Below are positions 17,496-26,521 of a stretch of 64,000 nucleotides of DNA, one piece after another. This DNA is from Nonomuraea rubra (GTDB lineage Bacteria > Actinomycetota > Actinomycetes > Streptosporangiales > Streptosporangiaceae). Numbering within the stretch: the stretch's first letter is position 1; each line of letters begins with the position of its first letter. Location: positions 12,259,001-12,323,000 of the forward strand of contig NZ_JACHMI010000001.1 of assembly GCF_014207985.1 (NCBI RefSeq), written 5' to 3'. The translations under genes were made by a program, and so were the position numbers. The notes under the pieces are model-generated. The model ran no database searches, was not told the origin of the DNA, and saw only the letters and a list, made by a program, of their open reading frames with translations.

Positions 17496-20400
17496 TTATT
17501 TGCGAGCTTGGAAATCCGAAGCGATCAGTTGAGACAGTTCTCTAGAAAATCCCAGCTCCCCCCAAGCTGCTATACGGGTGAGCACACTTTGACGCGATCT
17601 CATTTTCTCTCTAAGTATACGGATTGCAAGTCCCGTCCATCTAGTATGCAATATGCCGGACTCGTATAAATTGACTAGAATGTCCTCTTTAGCCGAACCC
17701 GACGAGCTGAAGGCCAGCAATAGTATGTGGAGAGCCTCAGACAGCTCCTTCGGGTTATCTTCCTCACATTCACGAAGCTCAGCAATCAATGATTCATTCC
17801 AATAACCGCACCTTAATAGCAGCATTATGCGCGCAAGCCGCACTTCTATTGAAATCTCAGACGTGTCGAGCTTTATAAGCTTTTCAAGGAAGAGCGCGTG
17901 GGGCTCAAGACTATTTCCAACATAGGAGAGAGCCAACAGCAGCTCTTTTTCTTGCGGGTGATCAAGCCAAGCCTGCTGCATTATATCGCCGTATCTACGC
18001 TCGTTGATATCGTGCAAGAACATGAGATGTAGACTGCTATTTCGGCGAATAGATTTCGCGATAGCTTCGACCCATCTGCTTTTTCTTAACGCATCAGGAG
18101 ACACCTGGCACAATAATTGCACCCCAAGCATCGGAGACGTCTCAAACACGCCGTCTAAGAGAGCAGCGAAACTGGCGTCGAAGACAATAGACGCCCTCCC
18201 TCTCGGCGACAAGGCCATACTGGCCAGGAATTCACGAACCCGCCCAGCAGGAGATTCGATTGCAGCATTTATAAGGTTGCGCGGATCTTTAGGGTATGGA
18301 ATATTATGCGATTCCCTCTCTAGCAGCCTTATCGGGAACCATGGCTTGCCAGCTATCCCACTCCTCATAATATCTCCATCATGAAGTTGCTGGAGATGCA
18401 CGCCACGCCCAAACCAATCCTGCTGCCAAGTCAGCCAATCATCAATGTCCCCCAAGGCACCACTGCTAGCGGCGCTTACCAAAGCTTCCGTGCTATCCGG
18501 ATCCCAAAACGCGATCAGCGCTTCTGCAAGTGGCCATGGCGCCAAAGATGCGATTTTGAATACTACGTAATAATCTGCCTCACGCGCCGCCGAGATAAGA
18601 ACCTTAGCAAGGTTGTCACTGTTAGGAGATTTCATGAAGTCGAGATATGCTCTAATAGCATCCCAGCCTTGATCTCCTCCTGGAAACGTGTCGATTGCCT
18701 CACTTAGGCGTGTCGGCAGGATTGGGGGAAATCGACCCACTAGCAGGAGTTTGCGCCCACTCGTAATCCTGATTGACTTATCTCCACTTTTGCGGCTTGG
18801 AAACCAGAGTAGATTTGCTAATGGGCCGAGCCAATCAGGAGCTGATGGCGTGCTGACCCACGTTTGACGTGCATCGTCTAGGCCCGCGACACGTATTGGT
18901 CCCTGGGCCCGAGCGAGAGCACTGGCCGGGTAATCAAGAATTCTCCCGGCCAAAAACCCGTTCAGTGATGCTGAATCGTGGTTGCCATCCACGAGGAGCG
19001 TCTGGAACAACTCCTCATCAATATTTCGACTATCGAGCAGATTCGCAAAAAGAAGCGCGAAATCTGCGTCGTGCTCTGCTAGGTAGCTAAGACATACCCA
19101 TGCATTGTTTGCAGCATTCGGATCGCTACCGCCAATTCTGCTACGTATTTCAGATAAGAAGACGTCCGAAGTTTCCTTCTGCCATACATTAGCGAGGCGA
19201 GGTGCCCAATCTGTGAACTGATCATCTAAAAGCCTCAGGGCTGTACGTGTAAGCATTCGATTCCATCGTGGCTGGCGTCGTGCGGAACCTTCCTCCAGAA
19301 CGTCAAGAGCTAGTTCAGAGCCTGCAAGCGTGTACCTAGCAACCCTGTCCTCGATATCATCATTAAGCTCGCTACAAACCGCATGAATAGTGTCACGCAA
19401 ATATTGACGGTCAAAAAAGCACTTGCCCGTGGCGAAGAGAAATACATTGCGCCAGTTGGTATTTCCCGCTATGGCCTTCAAGCGATTTTGGGTCATCTTG
19501 TCATCAGCAGCCATCAGACCTTCTGCGGCCATAAACTCTTGCAGGGAGCGAATCTCAAAACCAACCTGGCCTTGTTCGAGCCCGACAAGAAACACTAGTC
19601 GGTGTGCTGCGGCCTCGATAATGGATGCGACAAGCGTGGAAAGACTTTCGCTCTCGTGCCCCTCTTCGTGAAGGTGGCACTCCACAATCTTTTGGAATTG
19701 ACCAATTGTCAGCTTCGCATCAGTTCCGCCTGATCGTTCCGCTTCAACTTGCAGCAGGAGGCCGACCTGTCGATGAACGGTAATGATGTCAGTTTTATAC
19801 TCACGCAAGACCGCAGCGGCCGGAATATCCCTTTCGATCTCTCGATGGTAAATCAGCTTAAAATACTCGTCAAAGAGAGGCCAACGCTCCTGCGGGGGTT
19901 GTCCCATGCGGTCTAACAGTAACGTTAGAATGGTGACTTGCAAAGGACTTCGCATTAAACGCGCAGTCGCCTCGTTTTCGGCTGCACGACGAATGCGCCT
20001 TTTAATCTTCTCTACCCGGTCAACATCTCCGCTGAATCTAACCTCTGCAAGCTTACTTCCATATTCGATGGCTTGATTAGGGGAAAGGTGGGTCATCCAG
20101 TGATGGGAATAAAACTTGGGCGAGAATTCCTCATTATATCCCTGAGGCCGACTGGTGGCGACGACCAAGACGTCAATGTCGGAGCCTGTTAGCTTTGAAG
20201 AAGCTATGTCAGCCCAGAAGTCCTTAATAGCCCCTAGGACTTGGTCGCGATTTGTCGACGCGGGAACTTCGTCTAGGCCATCAAATATGAGAATACTTGG
20301 ATAGGCGGCGAGTAAGGATTGGAAGTCACGTATCCTTAGATCGCCGTCTGTTCTCATGTTGAAGACATTAGTTAGGTATCCCAAGACACTGGTAGTTTGC

Positions 20401-21518
20401 TTATCGGCAAGACTTTTAGCAAATTCGCTTAGGACTACCCGAAATGGGATTCGACGCGCTCCAGGCTTGGCAAGAAGACCGTCATCCCATTGTTTTTTAA
20501 TCGCAGCTACTATGGCTGCCGGCTCATGCTCAACAGTTCCATCTGGGAGATCAACCAACAGCGCTGCGCGAAATACTTGACATATATACTGCCCGACTGT
20601 TGTCTTTCCCTGCCCTGGTCCTCCAATGAGAACGTGCCGTCCAACTGGCCGCGCTCTTTCAGAATTATCCTGCCAATCATCCTGTCGACAGTGGAGGGAT
20701 GATTCACGGATAATGAGATCCGCAAAGTATAGGTCTTTGCTGGCTTGCATACCATGAGGGCTATCGATTGTTAGGTCAGGATGCGGCTCCGCTGCCACTG
20801 GTACGTCTACGAATACCTGCGAAAGCGGTATTGCCTCATCGGCCGAATGGCCTGCCTGCTCCAATTTGGCAAATTGGTCAACACGTAGCTCCTTCTGTAA
20901 GAACCGAGCAATTAAGTAGCGATAATCGGGTCGCTGAGACTGCAGTGTCTGGGCCAGTTCTGCCAAAACGTCACCTGGTGTCACCCATGCCATATACGCT
21001 TCACGCACATCCTTGTTATTATCGAGGAGGATGCGAAGCTTGTCATAGTCCCATACGTCTACATCTTTTAGCTGATGCTTCCTGGCAAATTGGCGAAGCT
21101 CTCTGAAAACTTTGTCCTTGCTTCCGGTACGAGAAACAGAAGTTAGAGCAACGTTGGTAGCCAAAATGTAGTAGTCCATTTGCCGGTTAGAGTCTCGCTT
21201 AGCATACTTCGCTAACTCGGCTTTGAGTTCCTTAAGTACCCATCGACCATCCGCGGTCGAATTGCTTGGGCGTTGGAGGAATTTCGCCTGAATGACGCCA
21301 TAGCCGTTCCATTGACCGGAATCGACACCATACTTGGTTGGACCGTCGAAGGTTGCCTCGCGACCTCCGTCAGGACCGTCTCCAAAAGGAGTGGTCGTCT
21401 CTGTTATCGTCTTTATGCATAGAGCCTGTACGAAGTGCTCGAAGCTACGAGGGCTTAGCCCGTCGAGACGGTAGTCGGTCACGAGCTGAGAGTATCCGAT
21501 GGGTGAGACATGTTCCAC
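17496..21518 (-). CDS. NACHT-type STAND NTPase with N-terminal PD-(D/E)XK-like domain, putative defence protein
   Basis: 1340 residues. Residues about 24-160 resemble a Mrr/Cap4-type nuclease: FEHFVQALC helix, then GDGPDGGREATF with Asp50/Glu54 and VIQAKF with Gln77-x-Lys79. The NACHT NTPase follows: Walker A GGPGQGKTT (299-307), Walker B SILIFDGLDEV (408-418), sensor VVATSRPQG (452-460), then a winged-helix-like region. The last ~700 residues are helical and repeat-like, as in sensor arms of STAND proteins. Known relatives (Avs and bNACHT) sense phage proteins and kill or degrade DNA, so anti-phage defence is inferred. Base composition is far lower in GC than all neighbours. GTG start at 21518. 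Confidence 0.85.
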   Translation of the reverse strand: MEHVSPIGYSQLVTDYRLDGLSPRSFEHFVQALCIKTITETTTPFGDGPDGGREATFDGPTKYGVDSGQWNGYGVIQAKFLQRPSNSTADGRWVLKELKAELAKYAKRDSNRQMDYYILATNVALTSVSRTGSKDKVFRELRQFARKHQLKDVDVWDYDKLRILLDNNKDVREAYMAWVTPGDVLAELAQTLQSQRPDYRYLIARFLQKELRVDQFAKLEQAGHSADEAIPLSQVFVDVPVAAEPHPDLTIDSPHGMQASKDLYFADLIIRESSLHCRQDDWQDNSERARPVGRHVLIGGPGQGKTTVGQYICQVFRAALLVDLPDGTVEHEPAAIVAAIKKQWDDGLLAKPGARRIPFRVVLSEFAKSLADKQTTSVLGYLTNVFNMRTDGDLRIRDFQSLLAAYPSILIFDGLDEVPASTNRDQVLGAIKDFWADIASSKLTGSDIDVLVVATSRPQGYNEEFSPKFYSHHWMTHLSPNQAIEYGSKLAEVRFSGDVDRVEKIKRRIRRAAENEATARLMRSPLQVTILTLLLDRMGQPPQERWPLFDEYFKLIYHREIERDIPAAAVLREYKTDIITVHRQVGLLLQVEAERSGGTDAKLTIGQFQKIVECHLHEEGHESESLSTLVASIIEAAAHRLVFLVGLEQGQVGFEIRSLQEFMAAEGLMAADDKMTQNRLKAIAGNTNWRNVFLFATGKCFFDRQYLRDTIHAVCSELNDDIEDRVARYTLAGSELALDVLEEGSARRQPRWNRMLTRTALRLLDDQFTDWAPRLANVWQKETSDVFLSEIRSRIGGSDPNAANNAWVCLSYLAEHDADFALLFANLLDSRNIDEELFQTLLVDGNHDSASLNGFLAGRILDYPASALARAQGPIRVAGLDDARQTWVSTPSAPDWLGPLANLLWFPSRKSGDKSIRITSGRKLLLVGRFPPILPTRLSEAIDTFPGGDQGWDAIRAYLDFMKSPNSDNLAKVLISAAREADYYVVFKIASLAPWPLAEALIAFWDPDSTEALVSAASSGALGDIDDWLTWQQDWFGRGVHLQQLHDGDIMRSGIAGKPWFPIRLLERESHNIPYPKDPRNLINAAIESPAGRVREFLASMALSPRGRASIVFDASFAALLDGVFETSPMLGVQLLCQVSPDALRKSRWVEAIAKSIRRNSSLHLMFLHDINERRYGDIMQQAWLDHPQEKELLLALSYVGNSLEPHALFLEKLIKLDTSEISIEVRLARIMLLLRCGYWNESLIAELRECEEDNPKELSEALHILLLAFSSSGSAKEDILVNLYESGILHTRWTGLAIRILREKMRSRQSVLTRIAAWGELGFSRELSQLIASDFQARK

Positions 21519-21727
21519 CCTATGTTCACCCGATATGCGTGGTTATCGCCCTTTCGATCAGATTGTGGCTAGATTTGCCATTGCACTTGCCGCCCTCAGC
21601 CTGAACCCACCGGGCTTCCTGTCCTGGGTGCTAGGAAGAGCTCAGAGTACAGCCTTCGGAAGGATCTACGGCGATGCCTTTTCTCGGAGTTATGTACTGC
21701 CGATCAGCAAGAAGGTAACTTCGCGGT

Positions 21728-22291
21728 GTGGCTGACGACGCTGAGCTGACGCGCTGGATAGTGCACGGAGAACGACTCGTCTACGAGAACCGGTGGGTCC
21801 GGTTGGGCCTGGCAGATGTGGAGATCCCTGGTGGGGAGCGGTTTGAGCATCATGTGGTGCACCTGGATCGGGCGGCGATCGCTGTCGTGCTGGATGAGCA
21901 GGACCGGGTGTTGATGATGTGGCGGCATCGGTTCGTGTTCGATCGGTGGGGGTGGGAGCTTCCCGGCGGGCTGATCGAGGCGGGTGAGGATCCGATGGTC
22001 ACCGCTCTCCGGGAGGTGGAGGAGGAGACCGGGTATCGGCCGAAGGGCTTGGAGCCTCTGGTCTCGTATCAGCCAATGGCGGGGATGGTCGACTCCGAGC
22101 ACATGCTGTTCGTTGGGCGTGGGGCTGAGCTGGTGGGCGAGCCTGAGGGTGAAGTAGAGGCCGACCGGATCGAGTGGGTCCCCATGAGCGAGATCCCGGG
22201 CTTGGTAGCCCGCGGGGACATCTGGACGTCGGGGACCTTGGTCGGGGTGCTGCAGGCGCAGGTGTGGCTCAACAACCAAGACCGCGGTTGA
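21728..22291 (+). CDS. Nudix hydrolase, Pif-like
   Basis: 187 residues from a GTG with an AAGGTAAC site upstream. Nudix box at 81-103 (G-x5-E-x7-REV-x-EE-x-GY) with the ADP-ribose pyrophosphatase-like lead WGWELPGG. In pSAM2 the immunity factor Pif is a Nudix protein that blocks redundant transfer, and many AICEs carry one in this position, so that role is inferred. Its last 23 bp overlap the convergent XRE-TPR gene. Divergent from the NACHT gene across a 209-bp spacer. Confidence 0.87.
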   Translation: MADDAELTRWIVHGERLVYENRWVRLGLADVEIPGGERFEHHVVHLDRAAIAVVLDEQDRVLMMWRHRFVFDRWGWELPGGLIEAGEDPMVTALREVEEETGYRPKGLEPLVSYQPMAGMVDSEHMLFVGRGAELVGEPEGEVEADRIEWVPMSEIPGLVARGDIWTSGTLVGVLQAQVWLNNQDRG

Positions 22292-23486
22292 CGGCCTTGG
22301 CCAGTTCGTTGATGCGACGGCGTTGCCGGCGGCTGCCGGTCATGGTGGCCAACTGCTGGGCTCGCTGAATGTGGGGCTGGGCGGCTTCGGCGTCTCCGGC
22401 GGCGAGCAGGGCGTGGGCGAGGTCGCAGCGGACGCCGGACTCCGCGCGGTTGTAGGTGCCGTCCATCCCGGCCAGGGCTGAGCGCAGGTCCTCGGCGGTG
22501 GCGGGGTCACCGAAGCGAACCAGGCAGTTGCCGCGCCAGCGGGCCAGGTGGTGGGTGTTGATCGACAGGTAGGGCATGTCCGGGTCGGCGTCCCCGCCGG
22601 GGAGCAGCGAGACGGCCTGATCGAGGGCTCGGCGGCAGGTGGCCTCATCGCCCAGGACAGCAGCGGCTTCCGCTTCGGCGGATGAGAGCCAGGTCCTGAG
22701 TCGGGCGGGTACGCGGGTGTGATGCTGGGCGTGCACGTGCTGAAGGAGCTCCATCGCCTCAGCAGGCCGGCCGAGTTCCATCAGGACATAGGCCTGTTCG
22801 CCGGAGACGTAGGCCAGGACAGCGGGATCCTCGGCTTCGTAGGCGGCGGCCTTGGCCTGCTCGTAGTGGTGCCAGGCGTCCTTGAGGGCCAGAGCGTTAA
22901 TGGCCTGCCAGCCGGCCAGGGACGCGGTCTCGGCGAGGAGGTGGGCGAGCTCGGCGCGCATACCGGGGCGTACGGAGTGACGGTGTGCACGCTGGATCTG
23001 CGAGATCTGCGCGAGCATCTTGTCCGCGATGGCCACTCCCCCGAGCCGCCGATCCAGAAGGCGCAGGTTGTTGGTATCGGTGCGCAGGATCATGACCGTG
23101 GTCGGGTCGATGGTCGCCGTGCTGTCCAGCAGTGCGGCGAGTTCGCGGGCCTGGTCTTCGTGCTCGTCGTCCTCTTCGTGGGCCTGGGGTGTACCGGCGA
23201 GCGGGGCCAAGCCGAGGAGCATGCGGGCGTGATCGGGCAGGCGCAGGCCGTTGGCGACGCGCTCGATGACGGCGAGCTCCTTGATACAGCCGCCCCCGTT
23301 GAGGATTTTGTTGACGCGAGGCTGGCCCAGGCCGGTGGCGGTGCCGATGCGGACCTGGCTGGCGCCGTATTTTCGGGCGATCCTGAAAAGTCCGGCAATG
23401 TCGCGGCTTTTGAGTATTTCCCGGGTTTCGTCCTGATCCCAGACGGCATCGGGTAGCTCAATTGGGTCGAACGCGCCATTTTGCAT
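22269..23486 (-). CDS. XRE-type HTH regulator with TPR-like C-terminus
   Basis: 405 residues. Start ATG at 23486 decided by GGAGGTCC just upstream; the open frame extends to 23954 but that part is a shadow. HTH at about 28-80 (IARKYGASQVRIGTATGLGQ), then a hinge rich in Asp/Glu, then helical repeats from about 150 typical of TPR signal-sensing domains (quorum or peptide sensing in relatives). It is likely an element-encoded control protein. Divergent from the small-gene operon starting at 23595. Confidence 0.83.
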   Translation of the reverse strand: MQNGAFDPIELPDAVWDQDETREILKSRDIAGLFRIARKYGASQVRIGTATGLGQPRVNKILNGGGCIKELAVIERVANGLRLPDHARMLLGLAPLAGTPQAHEEDDEHEDQARELAALLDSTATIDPTTVMILRTDTNNLRLLDRRLGGVAIADKMLAQISQIQRAHRHSVRPGMRAELAHLLAETASLAGWQAINALALKDAWHHYEQAKAAAYEAEDPAVLAYVSGEQAYVLMELGRPAEAMELLQHVHAQHHTRVPARLRTWLSSAEAEAAAVLGDEATCRRALDQAVSLLPGGDADPDMPYLSINTHHLARWRGNCLVRFGDPATAEDLRSALAGMDGTYNRAESGVRCDLAHALLAAGDAEAAQPHIQRAQQLATMTGSRRQRRRINELAKAVNRGLGC

Positions 23487-23594
23487 TTCGGACCTCCGGC
23501 TTTCCGTTGCCGGGATGATGTCGTGCTCCGCCGTGGAGCCTATATGCGCTCGTGCTATATCAGCGTGAGATAGGTCTGAAAAGCATGGACATTC

Positions 23595-24020
23595 ATGCTG
23601 ACCGGCATGACAACGCCAGTTAGATGCACAGAGTGCGAGGGACGAGGCTGGAAGATCGTCACTCGTCGCGGCCACATGACCGCCTCCGGGCTGGGCCTGG
23701 CCGCGTCCGCTCAGGAGGACTGCCTTTTCTGCACCGGCTCCCCCGAGACGCAGCGAGAGGGCTTCTCCTGGACCGTCCGCGTTCTCACCGAGAACGGCGA
23801 AGTCGCTGGTCCGAGCGGATGGAGCGGGTTCCAGGCCACCGCGATGGACGAGCTGCGCACGGCGATGCGCGCCATGCCGCGCGAAACCTCGATCCGGGGC
23901 AGCATCCGGCACACCTGCTACGACTTCGGCGCCGGTGAGAACGCCCAGGCTCACCGCGAGACCTTCCGCGCGTACGTGGATCCAGCCGGGTCCGTGCGAT
24001 TCGAGCGGGTGGAGAAATGA
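23595..24020 (+). CDS. Hypothetical protein with DnaJ-like zinc knuckles
   Basis: 141 residues (or 137 from the ATG at 23607). N-terminal CTECEGRGW and DCLFCTG resemble the paired CxxCxGxG zinc motifs of DnaJ, but there is no J domain. The rest is unassigned. First gene of a run (23595, 24017, 24349) joined by four-base overlaps, typical of AICE accessory operons. Confidence 0.68.
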   Translation: MLTGMTTPVRCTECEGRGWKIVTRRGHMTASGLGLAASAQEDCLFCTGSPETQREGFSWTVRVLTENGEVAGPSGWSGFQATAMDELRTAMRAMPRETSIRGSIRHTCYDFGAGENAQAHRETFRAYVDPAGSVRFERVEK

Positions 24021-24352
24021 TCTCCCCGGCCATGGTCACTTTGGACCCATGCCGGTCAGCGGAAACCCTCCGCGACGCTTTGCAGCGAGACGGCATCAAT
24101 TCCGACGTCCACGACGGTTACGGACTGGCGCTGGTTTCAGTCTGGGTGGGCTTGGTCGTGTGGTGCGACGGCGAACGTCTTTGGTGGCGTACCGGATGGA
24201 ATGCCGATCGCCGCCGCGTCATTTACGCCTGGCATCCGGCGTCTGATCCTCTCCGGGCGGCCCGCCGCATCGCCATGCGGTACGCCGAGCTGCGCGCCCA
24301 GCACCACCCGATCACCTCACACTGTGCCGGCACCTCGGCGGAGCCGTTGTGA
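24017..24352 (+). CDS. Hypothetical AICE protein
   Basis: 111 residues, soluble. Opens with ATGA overlapping the previous stop and ends with GTGA overlapping the next start, so it is translationally coupled on both sides. Contains a WCDGERLWWRTGW segment rich in Trp. No recognised domain. Confidence 0.65.
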   Translation: MISPAMVTLDPCRSAETLRDALQRDGINSDVHDGYGLALVSVWVGLVVWCDGERLWWRTGWNADRRRVIYAWHPASDPLRAARRIAMRYAELRAQHHPITSHCAGTSAEPL

Positions 24353-24765
24353 GCCGGATCGGCTGGCGGGCCACCATCGTGAGCACCCTGCACAGCCATG
24401 CCCGCGTCCGTGCCAACAGCGCTGCGCTGATAGGCCGTGAGGGCGTTGTGGTCGCGGTGCTCCGTAACGGCACAGCGGCTCTCGTCCAGCTCGATGAGCA
24501 CCCGTTCGGTCTGCCCTGCGGAGTCCTGCGCTGGCCACTGCAATGGGACGATCTCGATCTCAAAGAGCCGATCGAGGTGGCTTGTCCCCTGGACTACGTG
24601 GTCGGCCTCTCGGCGGGCCAGGTGCACGCGGTCATCCCCGGCACAACGGCCAGCCTCTGCTCGGCTCCAGTCCGGCCGCTGCCGTTCTGCGGCTGGTCGG
24701 TCAGGTTTTCTCCGCACGTTTCCCGGGCTTGCCCTATGTGCGCGGCCCTGGTGACGGGCTCCTGA
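24349..24765 (+). CDS. Hypothetical AICE protein
   Basis: 138 residues, GTG start overlapping the preceding stop. The central part (GREGVVVAVLRNGTAALVQL) looks like a small beta-barrel, with a C-terminal CxxC (CPMC). No family recognised. Last gene of the coupled trio before the KorSA-type promoter. Confidence 0.62.
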   Translation: MSRIGWRATIVSTLHSHARVRANSAALIGREGVVVAVLRNGTAALVQLDEHPFGLPCGVLRWPLQWDDLDLKEPIEVACPLDYVVGLSAGQVHAVIPGTTASLCSAPVRPLPFCGWSVRFSPHVSRACPMCAALVTGS

Positions 24766-24797
24766 GTTACATCCTGCTCGCTTATGAACGCGGGCCG

Positions 24798-24826
24798 CTG
24801 ACAGGCCTGAGCTCAGCCGGTACTGT
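24798..24826 (+). promoter_or_regulatory. Promoter of the GntR repressor gene
   Basis: -35-like CTGACA (24798-24803), 17-bp spacer, -10 TACTGT (24821-24826). The first operator copy begins six bases after the -10, over the likely transcription start. Confidence 0.55.
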
Positions 24827-24831
24827 GCTTA

Positions 24832-24845
24832 TGCGCACAAGTGGA
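24832..24845 (+). promoter_or_regulatory. KorSA-type operator, copy 1
   Basis: TGCGCACAAGTGGA, matching the copies at 25607 (inverted) and 25649 except one base. Placed for autorepression of the GntR gene. Confidence 0.62.
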
Positions 24846-24865
24846 AGAGTGAACGGGCGGTTGAG

Positions 24866-25582
24866 ATGGGCATGGATTTCGCCCCACCTAAATACGCGCA
24901 GGTCATGCGGACAATTCAGGACCGCATCGAGTCGGGCGAGTACGCCCCCGGCGACATGCTGCCGTCCGAAACCCAGCTCGTGCGCGAACTCGGCGTCGGC
25001 CGGACCACCGTCGTACGCGCGTTGCAGACCCTCGCCATGCAGGGATGGATCGAACGGGAGCACGGACGCGGCTCGTTCGTCAAAGGCCGCCCGCAGAGCG
25101 CGGCCGACCGTGCACACCCCAGCCTGACGACAGCAGAGCAGGGCGAGAGCCCGAACGCGGTCCTTGAAGCCGGAAGAGTTCCGGCTCCCCGCCATATCGC
25201 CCGGCTGCTCGGCGTCGCCGAGAAGACCCCCGTGGTCGTACGCAAACGGCTCGCCCGGCAAGCCGACGTGATCTCGGCGGTAGAGACCGTCTGGGTCCCC
25301 CTGGAACACGCCCTCGGCACGGACCTGGACAAGCCCGAACCCTTGCGGCACGGCATCCGCCAGCACCTCCAGGCCGTCAAACACCTGCGCTTCGACCACA
25401 TCACCGAGCGGATCAACGCCCGCCCGCCCACCAAGGAAGAGGCCGAACTGCTCGGCTCGTCCGGGCCGGTCCTCGGCGTGCTGGCCACCGTGCACGACCC
25501 TGCCGGCAACGTGCTGATGGTGGTCAGCCTGGCCCTGCCGGGGAGCCTGCACGAGCTCGAAGATGTCTTCAAGGTGAGCTAA
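24866..25582 (+). CDS. GntR-family repressor, KorSA-like
   Basis: 238 residues. GntR winged helix at about 6-76 (YAPGDMLPSETQLVRELGVG, then RTTVVRALQTLAMQGW) and a C-terminal UTRA-like effector domain from about 95. In pSAM2, KorSA represses pra and thereby replication, excision and transfer. The same order (repressor then Pra homologue) and three shared operator copies around the two promoters support that role here. ATG at 24866. Confidence 0.85.
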   Translation: MGMDFAPPKYAQVMRTIQDRIESGEYAPGDMLPSETQLVRELGVGRTTVVRALQTLAMQGWIEREHGRGSFVKGRPQSAADRAHPSLTTAEQGESPNAVLEAGRVPAPRHIARLLGVAEKTPVVVRKRLARQADVISAVETVWVPLEHALGTDLDKPEPLRHGIRQHLQAVKHLRFDHITERINARPPTKEEAELLGSSGPVLGVLATVHDPAGNVLMVVSLALPGSLHELEDVFKVS

Positions 25583-25606
25583 CTCTTACCCGCCCCTTAC
25601 CGCTTA

Positions 25607-25662
25607 TCCACTTGTGCGGACGAGTTGCGATCACCTACTCTCAACTCATGCGGACAAGTGGA
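25607..25662. promoter_or_regulatory. KorSA-type operators 2 and 3 in the pra promoter region
   Basis: TCCACTTGTGCGGA at 25607-25620 (inverted) and TGCGGACAAGTGGA at 25649-25662 (direct), inverse complements of each other in all 14 bases and with centres 42 bp apart, about four helical turns. They flank the probable pra promoter, a layout that would permit looping repression. Confidence 0.65.
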
Positions 25663-25704
25663 CGAGCGAACGAAGAGTCGTCCCCGTTGAAAGGAGGATC
25701 CCTC

Positions 25705-26121
25705 ATGGCAATTCAAGGACCGATCCCGGTCAGCTTCGAGCAGGCGTTCCCGCACGGCTGCTTCATCGTCGGCCAGGTCGAGCAGGTCAAGAATTTCGAG
25801 GCCTCGACCGGCGGCAAGACCGTCTACGCCCGGGACAAGACGACCGGCGAGCCGATCTGGCAGATCCCCGTCATGGACGGCGACCCGAACCTCAAGGCCG
25901 GACAGAAGACCATCGCGGTCAAGATCCTGTCGGAGACCGAGCCCATCGCCCCGCCCGCTCTGGCCGGCCTGCCGATCGCACCGGTCGAGTTCACCGGCAT
26001 GACCATCACGCCGTACGTGAACCCGTCCGGACGGCTGGCCTACTCCTACCGGGCCACCGGCATGAAGCCCGCCCGCCCGAAGCAGCAGGCCGCACCGGCC
26101 GGTAAGGAGGCGGCGGCGTGA
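25705..26121 (+). CDS. pra: Pra-like activator of replication, integration and excision
   Basis: 138 residues. The ATG at 25705 is chosen because AAAGGAGGATCC lies just upstream; the frame is open further left through the operator region. The sequence (MAIQGPIPVSFEQAFPHGCF, VMDGDPNL, ITPYVNPSGRLAYSYRATG) matches the actinomycete plasmid activator family named after pSAM2 Pra. It is expected to switch on rep-xis-int and to be repressed by the upstream GntR protein. Followed with a four-base overlap by a small gene. Confidence 0.82.
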   Translation: MAIQGPIPVSFEQAFPHGCFIVGQVEQVKNFEASTGGKTVYARDKTTGEPIWQIPVMDGDPNLKAGQKTIAVKILSETEPIAPPALAGLPIAPVEFTGMTITPYVNPSGRLAYSYRATGMKPARPKQQAAPAGKEAAA

Positions 26122-26432
26122 GCTCCGGGCCGTACACCTATGTCACGTTGTCGATGCGGCCGGGCTCCGAGCCCCATCTGGCCATCTCGTTCTACACGCC
26201 GGGCCTGCGCGTCAGCGCCGGGATGCTGTTCGACGACCCGCGGCCGTACCTGGAGATCCGTTCGCGTGACGCGGACCTGCACATCTCCACCACCGGAGCC
26301 GGGCCGGTCACCAGCGCCGATCTGGACACCGCCCGCGAGATCTTCAACGCCGCCGCTCGCTACCTGGCCGACTGCGAGCGCCTGCACGCCGAACAGTCGG
26401 CCACCGACCAGGCCACCCCCGGGGCGGCCTGA
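26118..26432 (+). CDS. Hypothetical AICE protein
   Basis: 104 residues, GTG start in a four-base overlap with pra. Beta-rich first half (LAISFYTPGLRVSAGMLF) and a C-terminal helix. No named domain. Ends 89 bp before the transfer gene, with a GGCCGCC hairpin between. Confidence 0.65.
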   Translation: MSSGPYTYVTLSMRPGSEPHLAISFYTPGLRVSAGMLFDDPRPYLEIRSRDADLHISTTGAGPVTSADLDTAREIFNAAARYLADCERLHAEQSATDQATPGAA

Positions 26433-26521
26433 CCAGTAAGGCGGGGCCGCCAGAAGCGGCAACTTCCGGCGGCCCCCTTGTTCTCCCGCGACTTCCACAT
26501 CAACGAGGAGGTGTCCAGCTT

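Noticed and set aside
23487..23954. N-terminal extension of the XRE-TPR regulator
   Set aside because: A strong GGAGG site sits just before the ATG at 23486 and the upstream part overlaps a divergent gene and its promoter.
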